Source: Entonaema liquescens
Lineage: Eukaryota; Ascomycota; Sordariomycetes; Xylariales; Xylariaceae
Direction: 5' to 3'
DNA length: 64,000 bases
NCBI GenBank assembly: GCA_902805475.1
Contig: CADCSX010000010.1
Location: 1,478,001-1,542,000 of the forward strand
The notes beneath the pieces are model-generated. The model was not told where the DNA came from. It made no database searches and saw only the letters and a program-made list of their open reading frames with translations. Positions 22,767 through 35,185 of the stretch are shown piece after piece (position 1 is the stretch's first letter; every line of letters begins with the position of its first letter). The position numbers were made by a program, and so were the translations under genes.

Positions 22767-22803
22767 TAAGAGTCTCACGCTCTACCGATTGAGCTAACCG
22801 GGC

Positions 22804-23717
22804 AGGCTTTGGTGAAAATTACTTTCGTTAGATGCAATGATATCCAAAGACGTAAGCATGGTTTAGGTAGATAATCATGCTACCCCTTGTGACGAGAACC
22901 CGGATACGGTCCCATCCCGTTTCGTCTCGTCCCGTCCTCCCTAGGTACTTGTTGGGGTACCATTAGTGCTGGCTCCATGGTATTCAAACAAGATCAAGAT
23001 GTCCTGTACAAACTGTTATTGGGGCTATAGAAACAGGGCTGTTCGTCACATGTTGAAACTATCCCATTCTGATATGAGCCAGGTATCTGTGGATGTATGG
23101 ACATTATTCCGCCTACTAGAAAGAGCTATTCGGGGATTTCAGGGTATTTACTTAATGTGAGATCACGCCGCGATGCTCGTCTAGGTATGGTAGTTCATGG
23201 GTATTACAATTGTTTATCAATCTAAGCAATGAAAGGGAGACTTGGAATGTTCTGCCATACATTAGGTATTGGGACTATTATTATACGAGAGAACAGGACT
23301 TGTTTAAATGAACAGGACCAGTTTTCTTTCATAGGGGTAAATAAAGCCCAATGTCGCAAGGACGACAAAAAGTTTGTTGTATAAAAATATTTATAACGAA
23401 TTATCAATGAACTCAATAACTTCATTCAGTAAACGTGTACGAGCCGCCCGCGCATAACGCCTGCTTTACGCCCAAACGGCCGCCGTCTCGAAAGGTTCAG
23501 ACGTGTTTCTAACCCTCGAATCGCTACCCTTGCCTCTATTATCCCATCTATGTGCATTGATATCTTAATAAAGTTTCTAAAAAGGGGGGATTGGTGAAAA
23601 TGACAAAGGAAAATTTGTGAGTGTTTGATGGTAAGTGATAGACGTTAGGAGAATTGTATTTCTCTACGAAGTATGCTTGTAGAATTATTCGTAGTCAAAG
23701 CAATTATGGTGCCATGT
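22804..23717. other. Intergenic region
   Basis: Upstream of the tRNA and downstream of the potassium transporter. It has short CGTCTCGTCCCGTCC-like repeats at 22920-22937 but no gene that I can support. Confidence 0.4.
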
Positions 23718-26211
23718 TTAATGCGAAAAAGCAGACAAACTCCGGATCTCAGCATCTTCCTCCTCATACTCGGCAAGTTTCTTGCCCGGCAACTTAATAG
23801 CCCTGTCGAGCGCGACAGGCAAGCCCCTATGCCGACCTCGGAGCATCACCAGAATCATGATGATCTTGCTGCCCGTGTGCATGCCGCCGCTTAAGCTGTA
23901 ACTCTGATCGGGCAGGCCGATACTGATGCCGATGTTGGTGTAGCCCGAGACTATCTCGAACAGGATGTTGAAGACGCTGAACGAAACCGGGTCCTCGAGC
24001 GAGTGGCTTGTCTCGATGAGCGTGATGAGGAAGAGCATCAGCGCGATCCACCATACGTCGTGGCTGAGCTGGCCGCGAACTTGTTGCGAGACGAGGCTGG
24101 GAGGTCCGGTAGGCGGGTGGTTGTGGAGAGAATGCACGGAGGCTCGTCCGAAGTCCATAGTCTTGGCCCGGCTGAGCGGCTTAATCGCTGGTCCTGGTGG
24201 AGGAGGGGCAACACCGACACCCTGGAAAGCCGTCATACGACGCTGGATCTGGCGACCTACGAATGCCGTACCGCGTCGACCGGCCGAGTAGATCCTCTTG
24301 ATGGACTTGGTAGTTGGCGCTCGTGAGAGTGCGTCCCAATTCTTGTTGTTGGTCGTCACGGGCTGGAGTCCGGTCTCATCCAGGATGTTGGCGGCTTCTT
24401 CCTCGATGATGCTGCTGCTTGCAGAGTGAAGCTGCTCTTCTTCCGGCTGGTCGCCTTCGTAAATACCCAGAGATCGCTCTTCGTAGACGTTGGAGTTTCG
24501 CATGGTGATGATGTGGGGGTAGGCTGCGGTGTAGTATACAACGAGCCAAAGAACCAGGATGTCGAAGTACATGGCCGACGGTGATACTATGGCGTATCCT
24601 CCTGAAGGGATTGCTATTCGATTTATTAGCTCATGGTCTTGTCCAAATCACTAGGTTGTGATTATTATTAGAAGTGCACTTACAGAATCCTTGGAAGAGC
24701 GCGTCAAAAATCCGCTGGCCGACGGGTATAGCATCCATAGTCGGGTTTCCGATACTAAGAAGAAGGATAAGAACCCAGTCCACTGAAAATCGGTTAGCAA
24801 GTGTCTTGGGTATTAATGACATGCATGCATTAGTAGAATGTTACCAACCTATCACGAAGCATCCAAACGTGGCCGCAAACATCCATGTATCCTTCGCAGG
24901 AAACAAACTGGTATACACGCGACGAGGGAACTTCAAGATGAAGTCGAACCCCTCTTTCCAGACACCGTATTCCTTGTCTTTGGAAAGGAGATTTAGCAGA
25001 GTCGACATACTCCATATTAGAAACCGCATGAAGACCGGAAAAGCTGCCGGGCCAGCGAGCGACAATAGTGTGACTATGACGAGTAGGAAATACGAAGACT
25101 GGAAAGGTACGAAGCCTGCGTCCAGGAGCGTGAAGCCGGCATTGTTGTATGCAGAGATGGCCAGGAAAATACCTGCCCACCAAGGATTCTGGGCGTTGAC
25201 GGCAGCGGTGTCCACTGCATAAACTGACATCCAGGCGCCAAGAGCGATGGCACCGAAGAACTGGCAGAGTATGAAGTAGACGATGACGAAGAAGGACAGG
25301 AATTTGAGAGAGCGGTACTCGACACCACCTAGGTATTCTCGCTGGTCCTCCGATAGATTAAAGAATTGTCCGTTCCTCCCGATATTGCGCTTTTGCTCCT
25401 TAAGAAAAGTCTGCACGTTGAACCCCTCGAATCCCGTCCTCGATTCCGCCGTTTGTGATCGTCGTCTCGTCGCTCCACTCTGGTGAGATTGCGTCTGGTA
25501 TATCGAATGTCCGGTCGCTGCTGCGTGGCCTTCCATGGACTTGCCCTCCTGAACGGGCTCGAGGAACCCAACATGATGGTACTGCTGAGCCCTTCCGCTT
25601 TCGACATCGACATCGACTTCCGGAATAGTCTCCTCGGTAGGATAAGCCCTTCTACTCGATGCCGACATGTTCCTCACATGGCTTACGGGCTTCGCCTTCT
25701 CCGGCGCTCTCCCCTTTCCAAACGACGACATGACTTGCAAACCGAACATAGCACCCGTCATACCGACGATCGCGCCGGTGCCCGAGACTTTCTTCTTCCT
25801 CTTCTCGCGCTCCATCTTGACGATGTCCTCGAAGCGCTTCTCGAAGATGTGCTTGCGGAAAGCGATGGTGACGTAGGAAATCAACACCTGGCTCCCGATC
25901 ATCATCAGCACGCACAGCTCGACCTGCTGGAAGGTGGTGAGATCCGCGACGTTGACGGTGTTGAGCCCGGACGCGGTCAGCGCCGACATGACCATGAACA
26001 TGCTGTCCCACCACCCCACGCTGTACTTGGGCGCCGACGCCCCCCAGAATATCAGCGTGCCCACCACCGTCATCCCGATGAAGTACGCATAGTGCACCGT
26101 GATGTAGTTGATTGGCGGCAGATACGGCCTCACGGCGTGTCCCGCGTTGGTCAATGTGTCATGGATTCGTGGATGTTTGTCGCCGAATTTCTCCCACCAC
26201 TGGTTCCCCAT
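23718..26211 (-). CDS. TRK1: Trk-type potassium transporter
   Basis: Plasma-membrane K+ uptake protein of the TrkH/TRK family. Exons 26211-24849, 24782-24684 and 24613-23718 give 785 residues. The membrane-pore-membrane repeats are visible: first pore region SALTASGLNTVN, second AISAYNNAGFTLLDAG, third IPSGGYAIVS and fourth SGYTNIGISIGLP, each with the glycine of the K+ filter. A long hydrophilic loop rich in Ser/Arg (after the second pair of helices) is usual in fungal TRKs, as is the basic cytoplasmic loop following MRNSNVYEERSLG. Introns carry GCTAAC-type branch sites; the first donor is the weaker GTTGGT but the phase is right. A CT microsatellite sits just upstream of the ATG. Confidence 0.92.
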
Positions 26212-26245
26212 GGCTTTTTGGGTCTGGATCTGGGTCTGGATCTGG

Positions 26246-26274
26246 CCTCTCTCTCTCTCTCTCTCTCTCTCTCT
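26246..26274. repeat. (CT)n microsatellite in TRK1 leader
   Basis: About 14 CT dinucleotides some 35-60 bp upstream of the potassium-transporter ATG, probably in the 5' UTR. Confidence 0.8.
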
Positions 26275-26402
26275 AACAACCCGAAGAAACCCTTTAAATC
26301 AAATAAAGGAGCGTCTCGGAAATGTTTCGGTCCAGCCGCGAAGGCGCTTTTAAAAAAAAAAAAACAAGGACAAGAAGTATAAAAAAAGAGGGAATGGTTT
26401 TT

Positions 26403-26442
26403 AATGAATGAATGAATCAATGAATGAATAAATGAATGAATA
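26403..26442. repeat. (AATG)n microsatellite
   Basis: About ten AATG/AATA units in tandem. Confidence 0.75.
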
Positions 26443-26932
26443 AGTGACGGGTGTTTTTTTTTCTTGCTTCTTCCTTCGTCCCGAAGTTTGGTTGCCTCTG
26501 GATTTTCTTGTCCAATTGTCCCAATTGTCCAAGGGAGCACGGCCTATGTGCTGCCCAAAACACAGATAAGATCACCAGGGTTTGCAGATATGCCCACCCT
26601 GTAGGATTCCTTATATCCCGTTTTCCGAAGAGTCATCTTATCTATTTATCGTGTCATCGAATCAAAGAAATAATTGGTTTCTTTCTTATATAAAGTTATA
26701 TAAAACAATTACTTATAAGTATAGCTTCCTCTAACTAAACACCAAACTAAACTAACAAAGACATCTATCATATACGTTTAGTAAAAGCCAAGTAAAATTT
26801 CATCCTGTTTACTCCTAAATCCAAAAAAGCACATGCTTAAAGCATAAACAGATTTTACACCCCGGCAGCCCTGTTGGTTTGGTAATGCTTGATGATCCTA
26901 ACTGACTAGGGTTGTATTGCGCTATTGCTCGT

Positions 26933-26960
26933 GGCAAGCTGGCAAGCTGGCAAGCTGGCA
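26933..26960. repeat. GGCAAGCT tandem repeat, 3.5 copies
   Basis: Perfect copies at 26933, 26941 and 26949 plus a GGCA remnant. Confidence 0.8.
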
Positions 26961-27122
26961 TTAAACGCGGAAATTTAGAAAAGCTATGCTATGTTCTCCT
27001 TAACATTAATACGCCGTATTGACACGTCTGACCCATTACTTATCCTTAATCCCAACCTATCATAACCAAAACATAAAATAACAAAGTACAAAGTAGAAGT
27101 GAATAGCCTATTGTGTTTTTAT

Positions 27123-29480
27123 TTACACCTTTTCGATTTCGGGAACCGGCTTGTTTGGTTTCTTCACGGACTTCCACTGTAAGGCGCAGCACGACAAGAA
27201 CGCCAAGCCGGCAAGCGGGATTGCCACGAGAAGGACCGTATGTAGTGCTTCGTCGTACAGTTTAAGTAGGGCGGGAAGCTGTTCGGCCGGGACAACCTTT
27301 CGGAAAGCGATGGCCCCTGCGCCGACAATAGCGCGAATGTCGAGACCTGGAATATCCGTCTGGTCGATGAGATCCGCAAGACGGTTTTGGAAGACACTAT
27401 TGCCGACTGAGATAAAAACAGCACCACCTAATGATTGAGACGCGACGACCGCAGCAGTACCCACAGCGAGCTCGTCCGGACCCAACACCGTCTGCACTGC
27501 CGTAAAGCCCTGCTGGATTGCCATGCCGAATCCGGCCGACGCGAGGATTTCGAATCCGATCCACATCGCCGTGGTCATGCTCGGACTGAAAAGCATGATG
27601 ATGCCGCAACCAACAGTGCCGATTGCACTTCCGAGAATGGCAGGGGGTGTGTAGTAGCCGACTACCGAGACAAAGATACCAGAGAAGACGGAGAATAAGG
27701 CGTTTGCGACAAAATAAGGAATCATGGCGACGCCTGAATGAATGGCGCTATAGCCCAGGATTGCCTGGAACCAAATCGGGAGGAAATACGTGTGAATTAG
27801 TAGAGCGCCGTAGGTAAAAAGGCCATCAGGCATGATGCAGCCACAGTCCTCTGCTTGGCAATTGCCGGTGGGATCAAAGCACGATCTTGCTTCCATCGGA
27901 GCCATCCAACAAGTACGATTGCCGCTACGCCGGCACCACAGAGCAGCCCAATAACCTCAGCGCTTGCCCAGTCAGCACCTGTCAGCGTGGATTCCAGAGC
28001 CAAGAACAGCATCACCGCAGCACCTAAAAGAATTACGTTCCCGATAAGATCGAGACTAATCAGTCGCTGAACAACTTTTTGCTTAGACTCCGGGCGTGGT
28101 GGTGGGTGATATACAAGCATCATTACAATGATAGTCACGGCACCAACTGGAAGATTAATCCAGAAGCACCATCGCCATGTCTATGTTGATGTTAGTTTAT
28201 GGATTAAACGACAGTTGAGGGGCTATACATACGGCCAGATCAGTAAATACACCTCCGATCAGAGGGCCAACAGTAGCACCAACACCGAACCTGCGAAGTT
28301 AGCTCGCTGGGATTCATACTTAGGAGTTATCAAAAACTTACATTAACCCGACCACCGCAGTATATATAGGCCTAACCTTCAATGGTACAGCCGTAGCAAC
28401 TATAACAAAACTCCCCGTTAAGATACCCGCGCTGCCAAAGCCAGCAATTGCGCGCCCGATAATTAAGCAGGCTGAAGACGGCGTGAAGCCGCTAATGATA
28501 GAGCCTATTTCAAAAACAAGCATAGAAAGAAGATACGACCATTTGGTGTTAAAGAGAGTGAATACGCGTCCGAAGACGGGTTGGAAGGCGCATGCCGTAA
28601 GAAGGTATGAGGAGCCATACCAGCCAATGTCTGCCGTAGATTTGAACTCGGCGGTAATATAAGGAATGGCCTATATTTCGTATGTAAGTCTCCTATTCCA
28701 AGTTTGAGGTATCGACCGTTTACTTACAGTTGTAATGATAGTACGATCTATAGAGATCAAGAAAACGACTAATGAAAGACCAATAATGAGTAGTAATAGT
28801 GGGATACCCTTCAAGAACTGATTTTCGGGAGCTTCAGCGACCGTGACGGAAGACCGTTGACTTTGCGTGTCGCCTTCCCTTGGTGGTTCCGGTTCGTATG
28901 GCCGCGAAGACTTGGAAAATTGTACACCCGGTTTTCCTGGGTGCCTCTGTTCTTCGACAGGCGTGACGAGCCGTTCTTTTGGAGTAGACGAGACGATTCT
29001 GAATTTTGCATCGTCTGTCCTGACGGTCGATAGATTCCGCAGGTGAGGCGCCGAGTCTGTTAGGAGATCGGCTAGAGTAGCGGACCTATCCATAAGAATG
29101 GGAATGTCTCCCTCACTGACTCCGTTCGTCAACGTTCTGCTCGAAGTAGTGGATATTTCCCTCGAGTGGTGATGTCTGATTTTGGAAACGCCGTCGATCA
29201 GCTCGTCGGCGAGCCAAAAGGGAGAGTTCGCGTGGAGCGAGGCGACACTTGATTTAGCATCGCCATCACATTGTGTCGAGGAGATACTGGCCCTGCCATC
29301 GTTGGAAGTCGTGGATAGATAGACTGATGAGGTGTCGTCTGATGAGGCATGATGGCCGCCGTCCTCCTCCATCGCGTCTTCACTCTTACAAGGTTCGGTA
29401 GGTTCGACAGGTTCGACGACAAGGGTAGCCGCGGAGTCGAGTCCAGATTGATGATAGTAAAGATGGTTAGGGAAAGGCAT
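27123..29480 (-). CDS. MFS drug-type transporter, long N-tail (1-nt frameshift)
   Basis: Proton-driven efflux permease of the 14-helix DHA type by its motifs. Exons 29480-28728, 28670-28342, 28290-28233 and 28180-27123. The antiporter signatures are clear: SIDRTIITTAIPYITAEF in the first helix region, GRAIAGFGSAGILTG, and FGVGATVGPLIGG across an exon junction. The ATG at 29480 gives a 220-plus-residue Ser/Glu-rich cytoplasmic tail before the first membrane helix. Near 27816-27820 the frame breaks: a run of five T (minus strand) needs six to read MAFFTYGALLIHTYF. With that base the protein is 732 residues and every exon phase fits. I call it an intact gene with a probable consensus error. Substrate unknown. 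Confidence 0.85.
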
Positions 29481-31802
29481 CTTGACGAGCGTTGGATGCC
29501 GTGTCACCCCGGTCACATAGGTACCGATCCGCCGTGGAGAGGCGCGACGTCACTAACACACACCTAATCCACCTTCTTTCCGCGGGTATGGGCACCTCGA
29601 TACTAATTTCCCAATGCCGACGGTGGCCAGGCCTTAGCTCGCAGCTGCGCAAGCAAGACCCCACAACATGGAAAGCTGCCTTGATTGTCGCACAGATGGC
29701 GTTAGGTCTGGGTGTTTGGATCCCGAACTAATTACCTACTGTCCCATTGGTAAGAATTAAACGAGAAGCCACTTTGCTAAGATGGAATAAGCTGGGCTAT
29801 CCGGATAGTAAGTAAAGTTAGGGCCCACGATGAGGGCATCCCAGAACAAAGGTGAAAGAGTCAGCCGAATGCATGACAAGCAAGTAAGCTTCATGTATAA
29901 GGTCGGCGATAACTAATAACGCTAGAGTAGGAGTGTGAGAGCTGAGCTTCCCCTTGCTCCAATAACAATAACAAGGGGCAAGAGGAGCTAAAAGAACACC
30001 CGACAAGATTTCGATAGTGTTTGTTGTGCTGGCTTTGGCGCGGGCGATGTCGATCCTACCGTTGCTGTGGGTTGCGTGTGGATACGAGCTGAAGACAAGC
30101 CTAGTTTTTACTATGATTATATTATGTAGGTAGGTATGTAGGTATGTAGGTATGTAATTTCATCCTAAGGCAAAGCTATGAAAGCTAAGCTATGCTAAGC
30201 TTTGCTCTCTTAGGCGATGTAAACGAGAAGAGATACAAGAGAGACATCAAAGAACGCTATCATGAATCGGAGCTTTGAATGGGGAAGTGATCTGCGGCCC
30301 GCCGTCTTGGAATCTTAAAGTTAAAGTGGGTAATTTAGCGGATGTGGGCCGAAGCCACCGCTGTAACCTGCTGCTGCAGTTACGGACGCCCGGGATTCCA
30401 GGGTAACTACGTACCGGTCGAATGAACGCTGCAGGTATCCCTTAGCCTTGCTTGGATCCTAGCGGCTTTCTTTCTTCCCGTTTTAGTACTTCGTAGCACT
30501 TGGGTAGCGAAAGTATCCGGTACATGCGTCAGTTCCCAACCTAACGGCGCTACAGGGCTATACAGCATACCCGCGTTACCAGATTGCGCAACCAACGTGT
30601 AATATTCGCGTAGGAGTTGGGGGTATGTGTTAGGTACTGACTAGTTGGCGTAACCAAGCTCAACTAAAACTAAACTAGACTAAGACAAGCAAATATGAAT
30701 TATTTGCATGATGTAAAAACTCCCCTAGCGTCAACAACTATATGGAGCCTCAGGTCTTACTTAAAAGGGATGTTATGATGTATACCCGCCCACGTGGCTT
30801 GCCGAGAAGACACTATTCTACTCGGTACTGTCAGTCTCCGGTCCATCGCGCAATACTTGAAATGTCCCCATAACCGGTTAGGCAAACCGTAATTCCACCA
30901 ATGCTTACTGTTGGAGTGGTTCACAAGTGTTACCCATGGTTCGGTTTGCCTCTACTGCAAGTTCGTTGGGACTACCAGATATTTGGGAATTCTTTATTCA
31001 GAGAATAATAGAGAATATTTGCTAGGTAAGCTGATAACAAAGGAAGAGGGAAATAAGCTTGACAGTTGTCTTAACCTAGGTAGTTAACAGCTACTAATAG
31101 ATAATTAAAAAAATAAAACTACATACCTATACCTCGCTTAACCGCTAGTTATTATGTCTGACATCTAGGGATTCCGTACCCTACCTACCTACCTACCTAG
31201 TTACCATAAGCCTATCTTTACAACATGTTCCCTGACCTAATTAGACTTCTCAAGGGAAGTACTATTTTCAGACTTGTCCTCAAATCCAACCCAGACGCCA
31301 CAAGTCCGGGAATAGCTATAATATGCTTACAAATTCAAGATTTTGTTTCGCCCTGTTTACTCCCAGGCGCGCACGCGACCCTACGTGGTCGAATCAAGCT
31401 TCCCCAACTTCGAGATAGAGTTGGGGGTCATCTCGTATTGAGATTACCAGTATACACATACATTTCCCGGATGTGTGACCGCCCGTAGACGTCAAATACC
31501 TATCTATTATTACCTACTATAACCAATCACCAGTAAGCAGCCAAGTTTCTTGTTTATGCTACATTGCGAGGTATGTATGGTGTATTAGCTCATTATAGTT
31601 CTAACTACATGGTATGTTAGATATGTATGGGTGTGTGTGTGTGTGTGTGGTAGGTATGCTGGGGCAGATGTAATATGATACGATGACGAAGCCGGCCGCT
31701 GTTGAACGTGTACTATGTAGATAATGCAATCCATGTATCGCAAGAAAACGCCACCGTAATTACCGCTGATGACAAGGAGACATGGGTGATTAAAGGGGAT
31801 GA
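29481..31802. other. Gene-free interval, 2.3 kb
   Basis: Upstream of the MFS gene. It contains GTATGTAG tandem copies near 30126-30155, (TACC)n at 31185-31200 and a GT tract at 31629-31649. Open frames are short, with no supported gene. Confidence 0.45.
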
Positions 31803-32970
31803 TCATAATAGCTGCGTCTTTTTCAAGCGCGCGAGCTGCATGAGTGTGTTCACTACTCCAGCGATACCTGCGCCGTCCGTGTGCCTGCCAAGGGCCTCGC
31901 AGTCCGCGCCCGCGAACTCGGCTTCCAGGTTCTGTTGAGTCTGGCCAGCGAGGAGTTGTGCCGTCTCGAGCCCCTTTTTCCTCTGCGCCTCAATTTCCTG
32001 CAGTGTGGCCTCATCGAACTCTTTGTTTTCGGCATTACCCGTCGGTAATAGGCCGGACATCTGTAGCATGAGCTCTGGGGAGACAGTCTTACGGCCGGAC
32101 TTGAAAACGCATTTACTCAAAGCCGTGGCAAAGATGTGTTTCTCCGGCTTGTCTTCGTTACCCGCATTGCTGCTGTCAGAAGAAGATACACTATCAACAC
32201 TAGACCGTCGTAGTAGGTCCTCTTCCGACTCTATAGTACTGTTTCGTCGGCTCTGGCTCGGTGACTGTTCGGGATACAATGAGTAATTTTTTGGCTTTGC
32301 GGCATCCTTGCGGACGAAGTGGGTTACGATGTAGATCCATTTCTCATCCCAAGTGAGGATCTTGGACCACATATCGTACTCTTCGTATGGACGTAATTCG
32401 CGTTTAAAGTTGCATGATACCGCGCCGAGCGCAAGGCCGAAAACGGGCTTCTTAGACCCGGTGTATGCAGCGGTCCCACCGCGCATATGTTCGATGCCCT
32501 TCGCGAATAATGTGCAAACTAGGTGAGTTCGTGCGATATCTACGTCTGAGAAGTACGACGAGTTAGATTTATGCATGTTGAAATCGATCTCCATGAGCTG
32601 TGCTGTAGAAGATGTGATGATAGGCTGAAAGATATGAGTCGGCTGTAGCGGCACGGCTGGCCGTTGCGTTCGCAGGACAAAACGGAAAGCATTAACAAGT
32701 CGAAGCTTAACACCTAGTTAGCTTCATGAAGATAGTAAAAGTGGGATGAGAGCTACTTACGTGCCACATAAACGGCATATTCTTGATGTTCAAAGCGATG
32801 AAGAAGCATAATAACGTGAACCATAGCGTCGACCATGTTAGATGCGGGTATATGAGATTTGCGACAGACGGTTTAGAGGGTTGAATGCCAGCTAGGGGAC
32901 CTTCTGATGAGAAGTCATAAGTTGATCCGCGACTCTCGTTGATAGAGCCTAGTATGTATGTCGTCGACAT
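31803..32970 (-). CDS. THEM6-like hot-dog thioesterase domain protein
   Basis: Exons 32970-32761 and 32705-31803 give 370 residues. Splicing at GTTAAG joins NMPFMWH to LRLVNAFRFVLR and restores the family's continuous N-terminal region. A hydrophobic helix (about residues 45-62, WSTLWFTLLCFFIALNI) is followed by the 4HBT-type hot-dog fold with MEIDFNMHKSNSSYFSDVDIARTH, which matches the THEM6/UPF0670 signature. A Ser-rich linker and an extra C-terminal region, longer than in animal THEM6, follow. It probably hydrolyses acyl thioesters at a membrane; the substrate is unproven. A lariat-type GCTAAC site precedes the acceptor. Confidence 0.8.
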
Positions 32971-34576
32971 CTTGGTTGGATCTAGACAAAGGAAATTTTG
33001 AAGTTTGTAAAAGTCGAAGTCTATTGTATGTATATTATGAATATTTTGTTTTGGTATGAAAGATTGGCATGAAGTATCAACATATGTATCGCTGGGCAAC
33101 ATCATCTAATTGTTTCACAAAATACGGCGGTTATCCGTAACGTTCCCGCACGCATATATGTTCGGAAAGCCCAGCTGAGAGACAGGAACCTGCCTAACCC
33201 GCGCCCCGGGTTGTGATATCATTGGGATGAAGGATGATATGGTCCAGCCCAAGCTGTATAGCAGCTAGCAATAGAAAGCTAGGTACTAGAGAAGACGCCC
33301 CCAGGTGTCCACCCTTTGTCTACCGTAAACCGTAATGGGCGGGACTCCTTTTACCTGCTATTACTACATGCGTAAGGTACTTAGTTAGGTATTAGGCTTA
33401 GGGTGCTTTACTTGCTCGTTAGCATCGGTCCGGGAGATGACATGTCAAAATAGGCAGTGATTGACATATCTGAATCTAGAGGAACGGGTCGATTAGTCAA
33501 TGATTCAGAGATGTCCAAACTGGGAGGAATCCCCACGATCTAGTAAAGTCCATGTTGTAAGTCCTTCCGAGTCAGGTAAACGAATGTGATCTCTGTGGAG
33601 AATAGCGAACAGAGTGACGCTGTACTGGGTTTACTGGGGCTCTTTCAGTCTGCCCGATGCCCAGGGCGCTGGATACCTATCCTGAAAGGTCCAGGTATGT
33701 CTCAGGAACTGTTATCAAAATTCTTTCAAGTTCAAGCCAAGCCACGGCTACGCTCGGGTGTTCCGAGCGCGTTCGACGCCTTATCTCTCTGTATGTTACA
33801 TGTCGGGTAATATGTGCAGACGCCTTGCTTTCAGGAGCGATGTGTATTCTCGTCCTTCGAAAATACGAATAACAACAGGATACCAGTTACATCTTACATC
33901 TTACATCACTATCACATGTGGGTAAGAATATTTAGATTAGGATTTTTTTTTTTTTTTTTTGTTTGTTTGGTTCGGGTTGAGCAAATCCGGTAGTCTAGAA
34001 TAGCGTCTTGTAAGCGTAGGATCTTTTTCTTAAAAGACCGGTATATGACGCGAAGCTAAACCATCTTTAGTAAGTGGATAGAAATAGCGCTTTAGATACT
34101 GGCTGAAACATTGGACGTCTTATTGGACATAGAAAAAAAAAAAGCTAAGGAAAGGGGAAGGAAAAAAACCGAGTTAGCTCTTCGGCACATTGATAGTTTG
34201 TGTGACGTAGCTTAAATGACGTTCGTCAATTTTAAGCAAAAGCACATAATTGCAGCAAACTACCTACCTATGCAGCTATCTTAATTCCGCTTCTAATTTT
34301 GACTCAAGGAGTGCTAAACCGCAGCTTTACTACAGCAAAGGAATATTACGGAAACAAAAAAAAAATAGATAAAAATTTTATACACTTGTCACAAAGGACC
34401 TAGTTAACTAGTTAAACAATCTAGACTTATTTACAACAAACAATAATACTGTTGATATGATTTACATACTGTAAGGTTCCATCGATCGATCTCGATCACG
34501 TAAAAAGGAAGCGGATATCTCTTTACGGCCCGGCCATGTAACCTACCAAGATAAGGAATAGAGTACTTAACTATTA

Positions 34577-34605
34577 AGGTCTTAGGGTCTTAGGGTCTTA
34601 AGGTG
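34577..34605. repeat. GGTCTTA tandem, telomere-like look
   Basis: Four imperfect 7-bp units containing TTAGGG twice by phase. Too short and the wrong period for a real interstitial telomere. Confidence 0.5.
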
Positions 34606-35150
34606 TTGGGGTCGGTAGTTAAATCTGATTGGGTGGGAAGAGATACCGCTCAAAGTAATGAAACTTGCAGAAGAAAAGGAAGTACTTGGTACTATTTCAC
34701 TATTCGTCAATGGGAATTGGGGGTCAGCTATCGGATTTAAAAGATTACGTGCCTTGGTTGGGGTTGATAAAGACAAGGTCAGTATGAGAGGCTGAAAGCC
34801 CCTGTAATGAAGCCCTTGGTTTCTTGATTTATAGCTCTTAAAGGAGATGTATACAATACATTGAGCAGAGCTCTAATAAATGATTGGTTACCTATTCTTC
34901 AATGGATGGGGGAAGGAATTAGCTAAATTAGCGGGGTCTGTAGCCAGTACATCTCACAGCAGGGGTAGCTCAGATGTAGCTCCGATATCACTCAAAGGGA
35001 CACTTACAGGGATAAAGGAGATTTCCGCCCTGCCAATTTCTCTTGGCCATCACGCCTCTTTTTCAACTTCACGTCAACATTACAGAAAGTTACCTACAAT
35101 CAGAAGACAACCGGCATTGAACATTATAGGATATTGCACTTTACTTTTCT

Positions 35151-35185
35151 CTTTGCTTTGCTTTGCTTTGCTTTGCCTTGCTTTG
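35151..35185. repeat. (CTTTG)n pentanucleotide repeat
   Basis: About seven copies of CTTTG with one CCTTG variant. Confidence 0.85.

Larger units (their letters stand above)
22642..22803 (-). tRNA. tRNA-Lys(CUU) with two introns
   Basis: Exons 22803-22767, 22738-22724 and 22662-22642 total exactly 73 nt and fold as a full tRNA. Acceptor GCCCGGT pairs with ATCGGGC, D stem GCTC with GAGC, anticodon stem TGAGA with TCTCA, and T stem GCGGG with CCCGC around TTCGACC. The anticodon CTT is at 22770-22768 and the discriminator base is T. Intron 1 (22766-22739, 28 nt) is at the canonical 37/38 site and contains CAAGA, able to pair with the anticodon. Intron 2 (22723-22663, 61 nt) interrupts the T stem and looks spliceosomal. 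The B box GGTTCGACC is re-formed across the intron 2 end because the acceptor AG is followed by GTTCGACC. Upstream and downstream genes are ordinary Pol II genes. Confidence 0.85.
26212..27122. other. Intergenic region with simple repeats
   Basis: Promoter/leader of the potassium transporter. It has a (CT)n tract at 26246-26274, an A-run near 26352-26363, an (AATG)n tract at 26403-26442 and three and a half copies of GGCAAGCT at 26933-26960. No gene. Confidence 0.5.

Noticed and set aside
22606..22797. 63-codon plus-strand ORF
   Set aside because: It lies antisense over the tRNA-Lys gene and its introns; no protein character.
25483..26382. 299-codon plus-strand ORF opposite the potassium transporter
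   Set aside because: It is the antisense of a conserved coding exon, with Arg/His-rich shadow composition.
34577..34605. Interstitial telomere
   Set aside because: The unit is GGTCTTA-like with period 7, only about four copies, and no perfect TTAGGG array.
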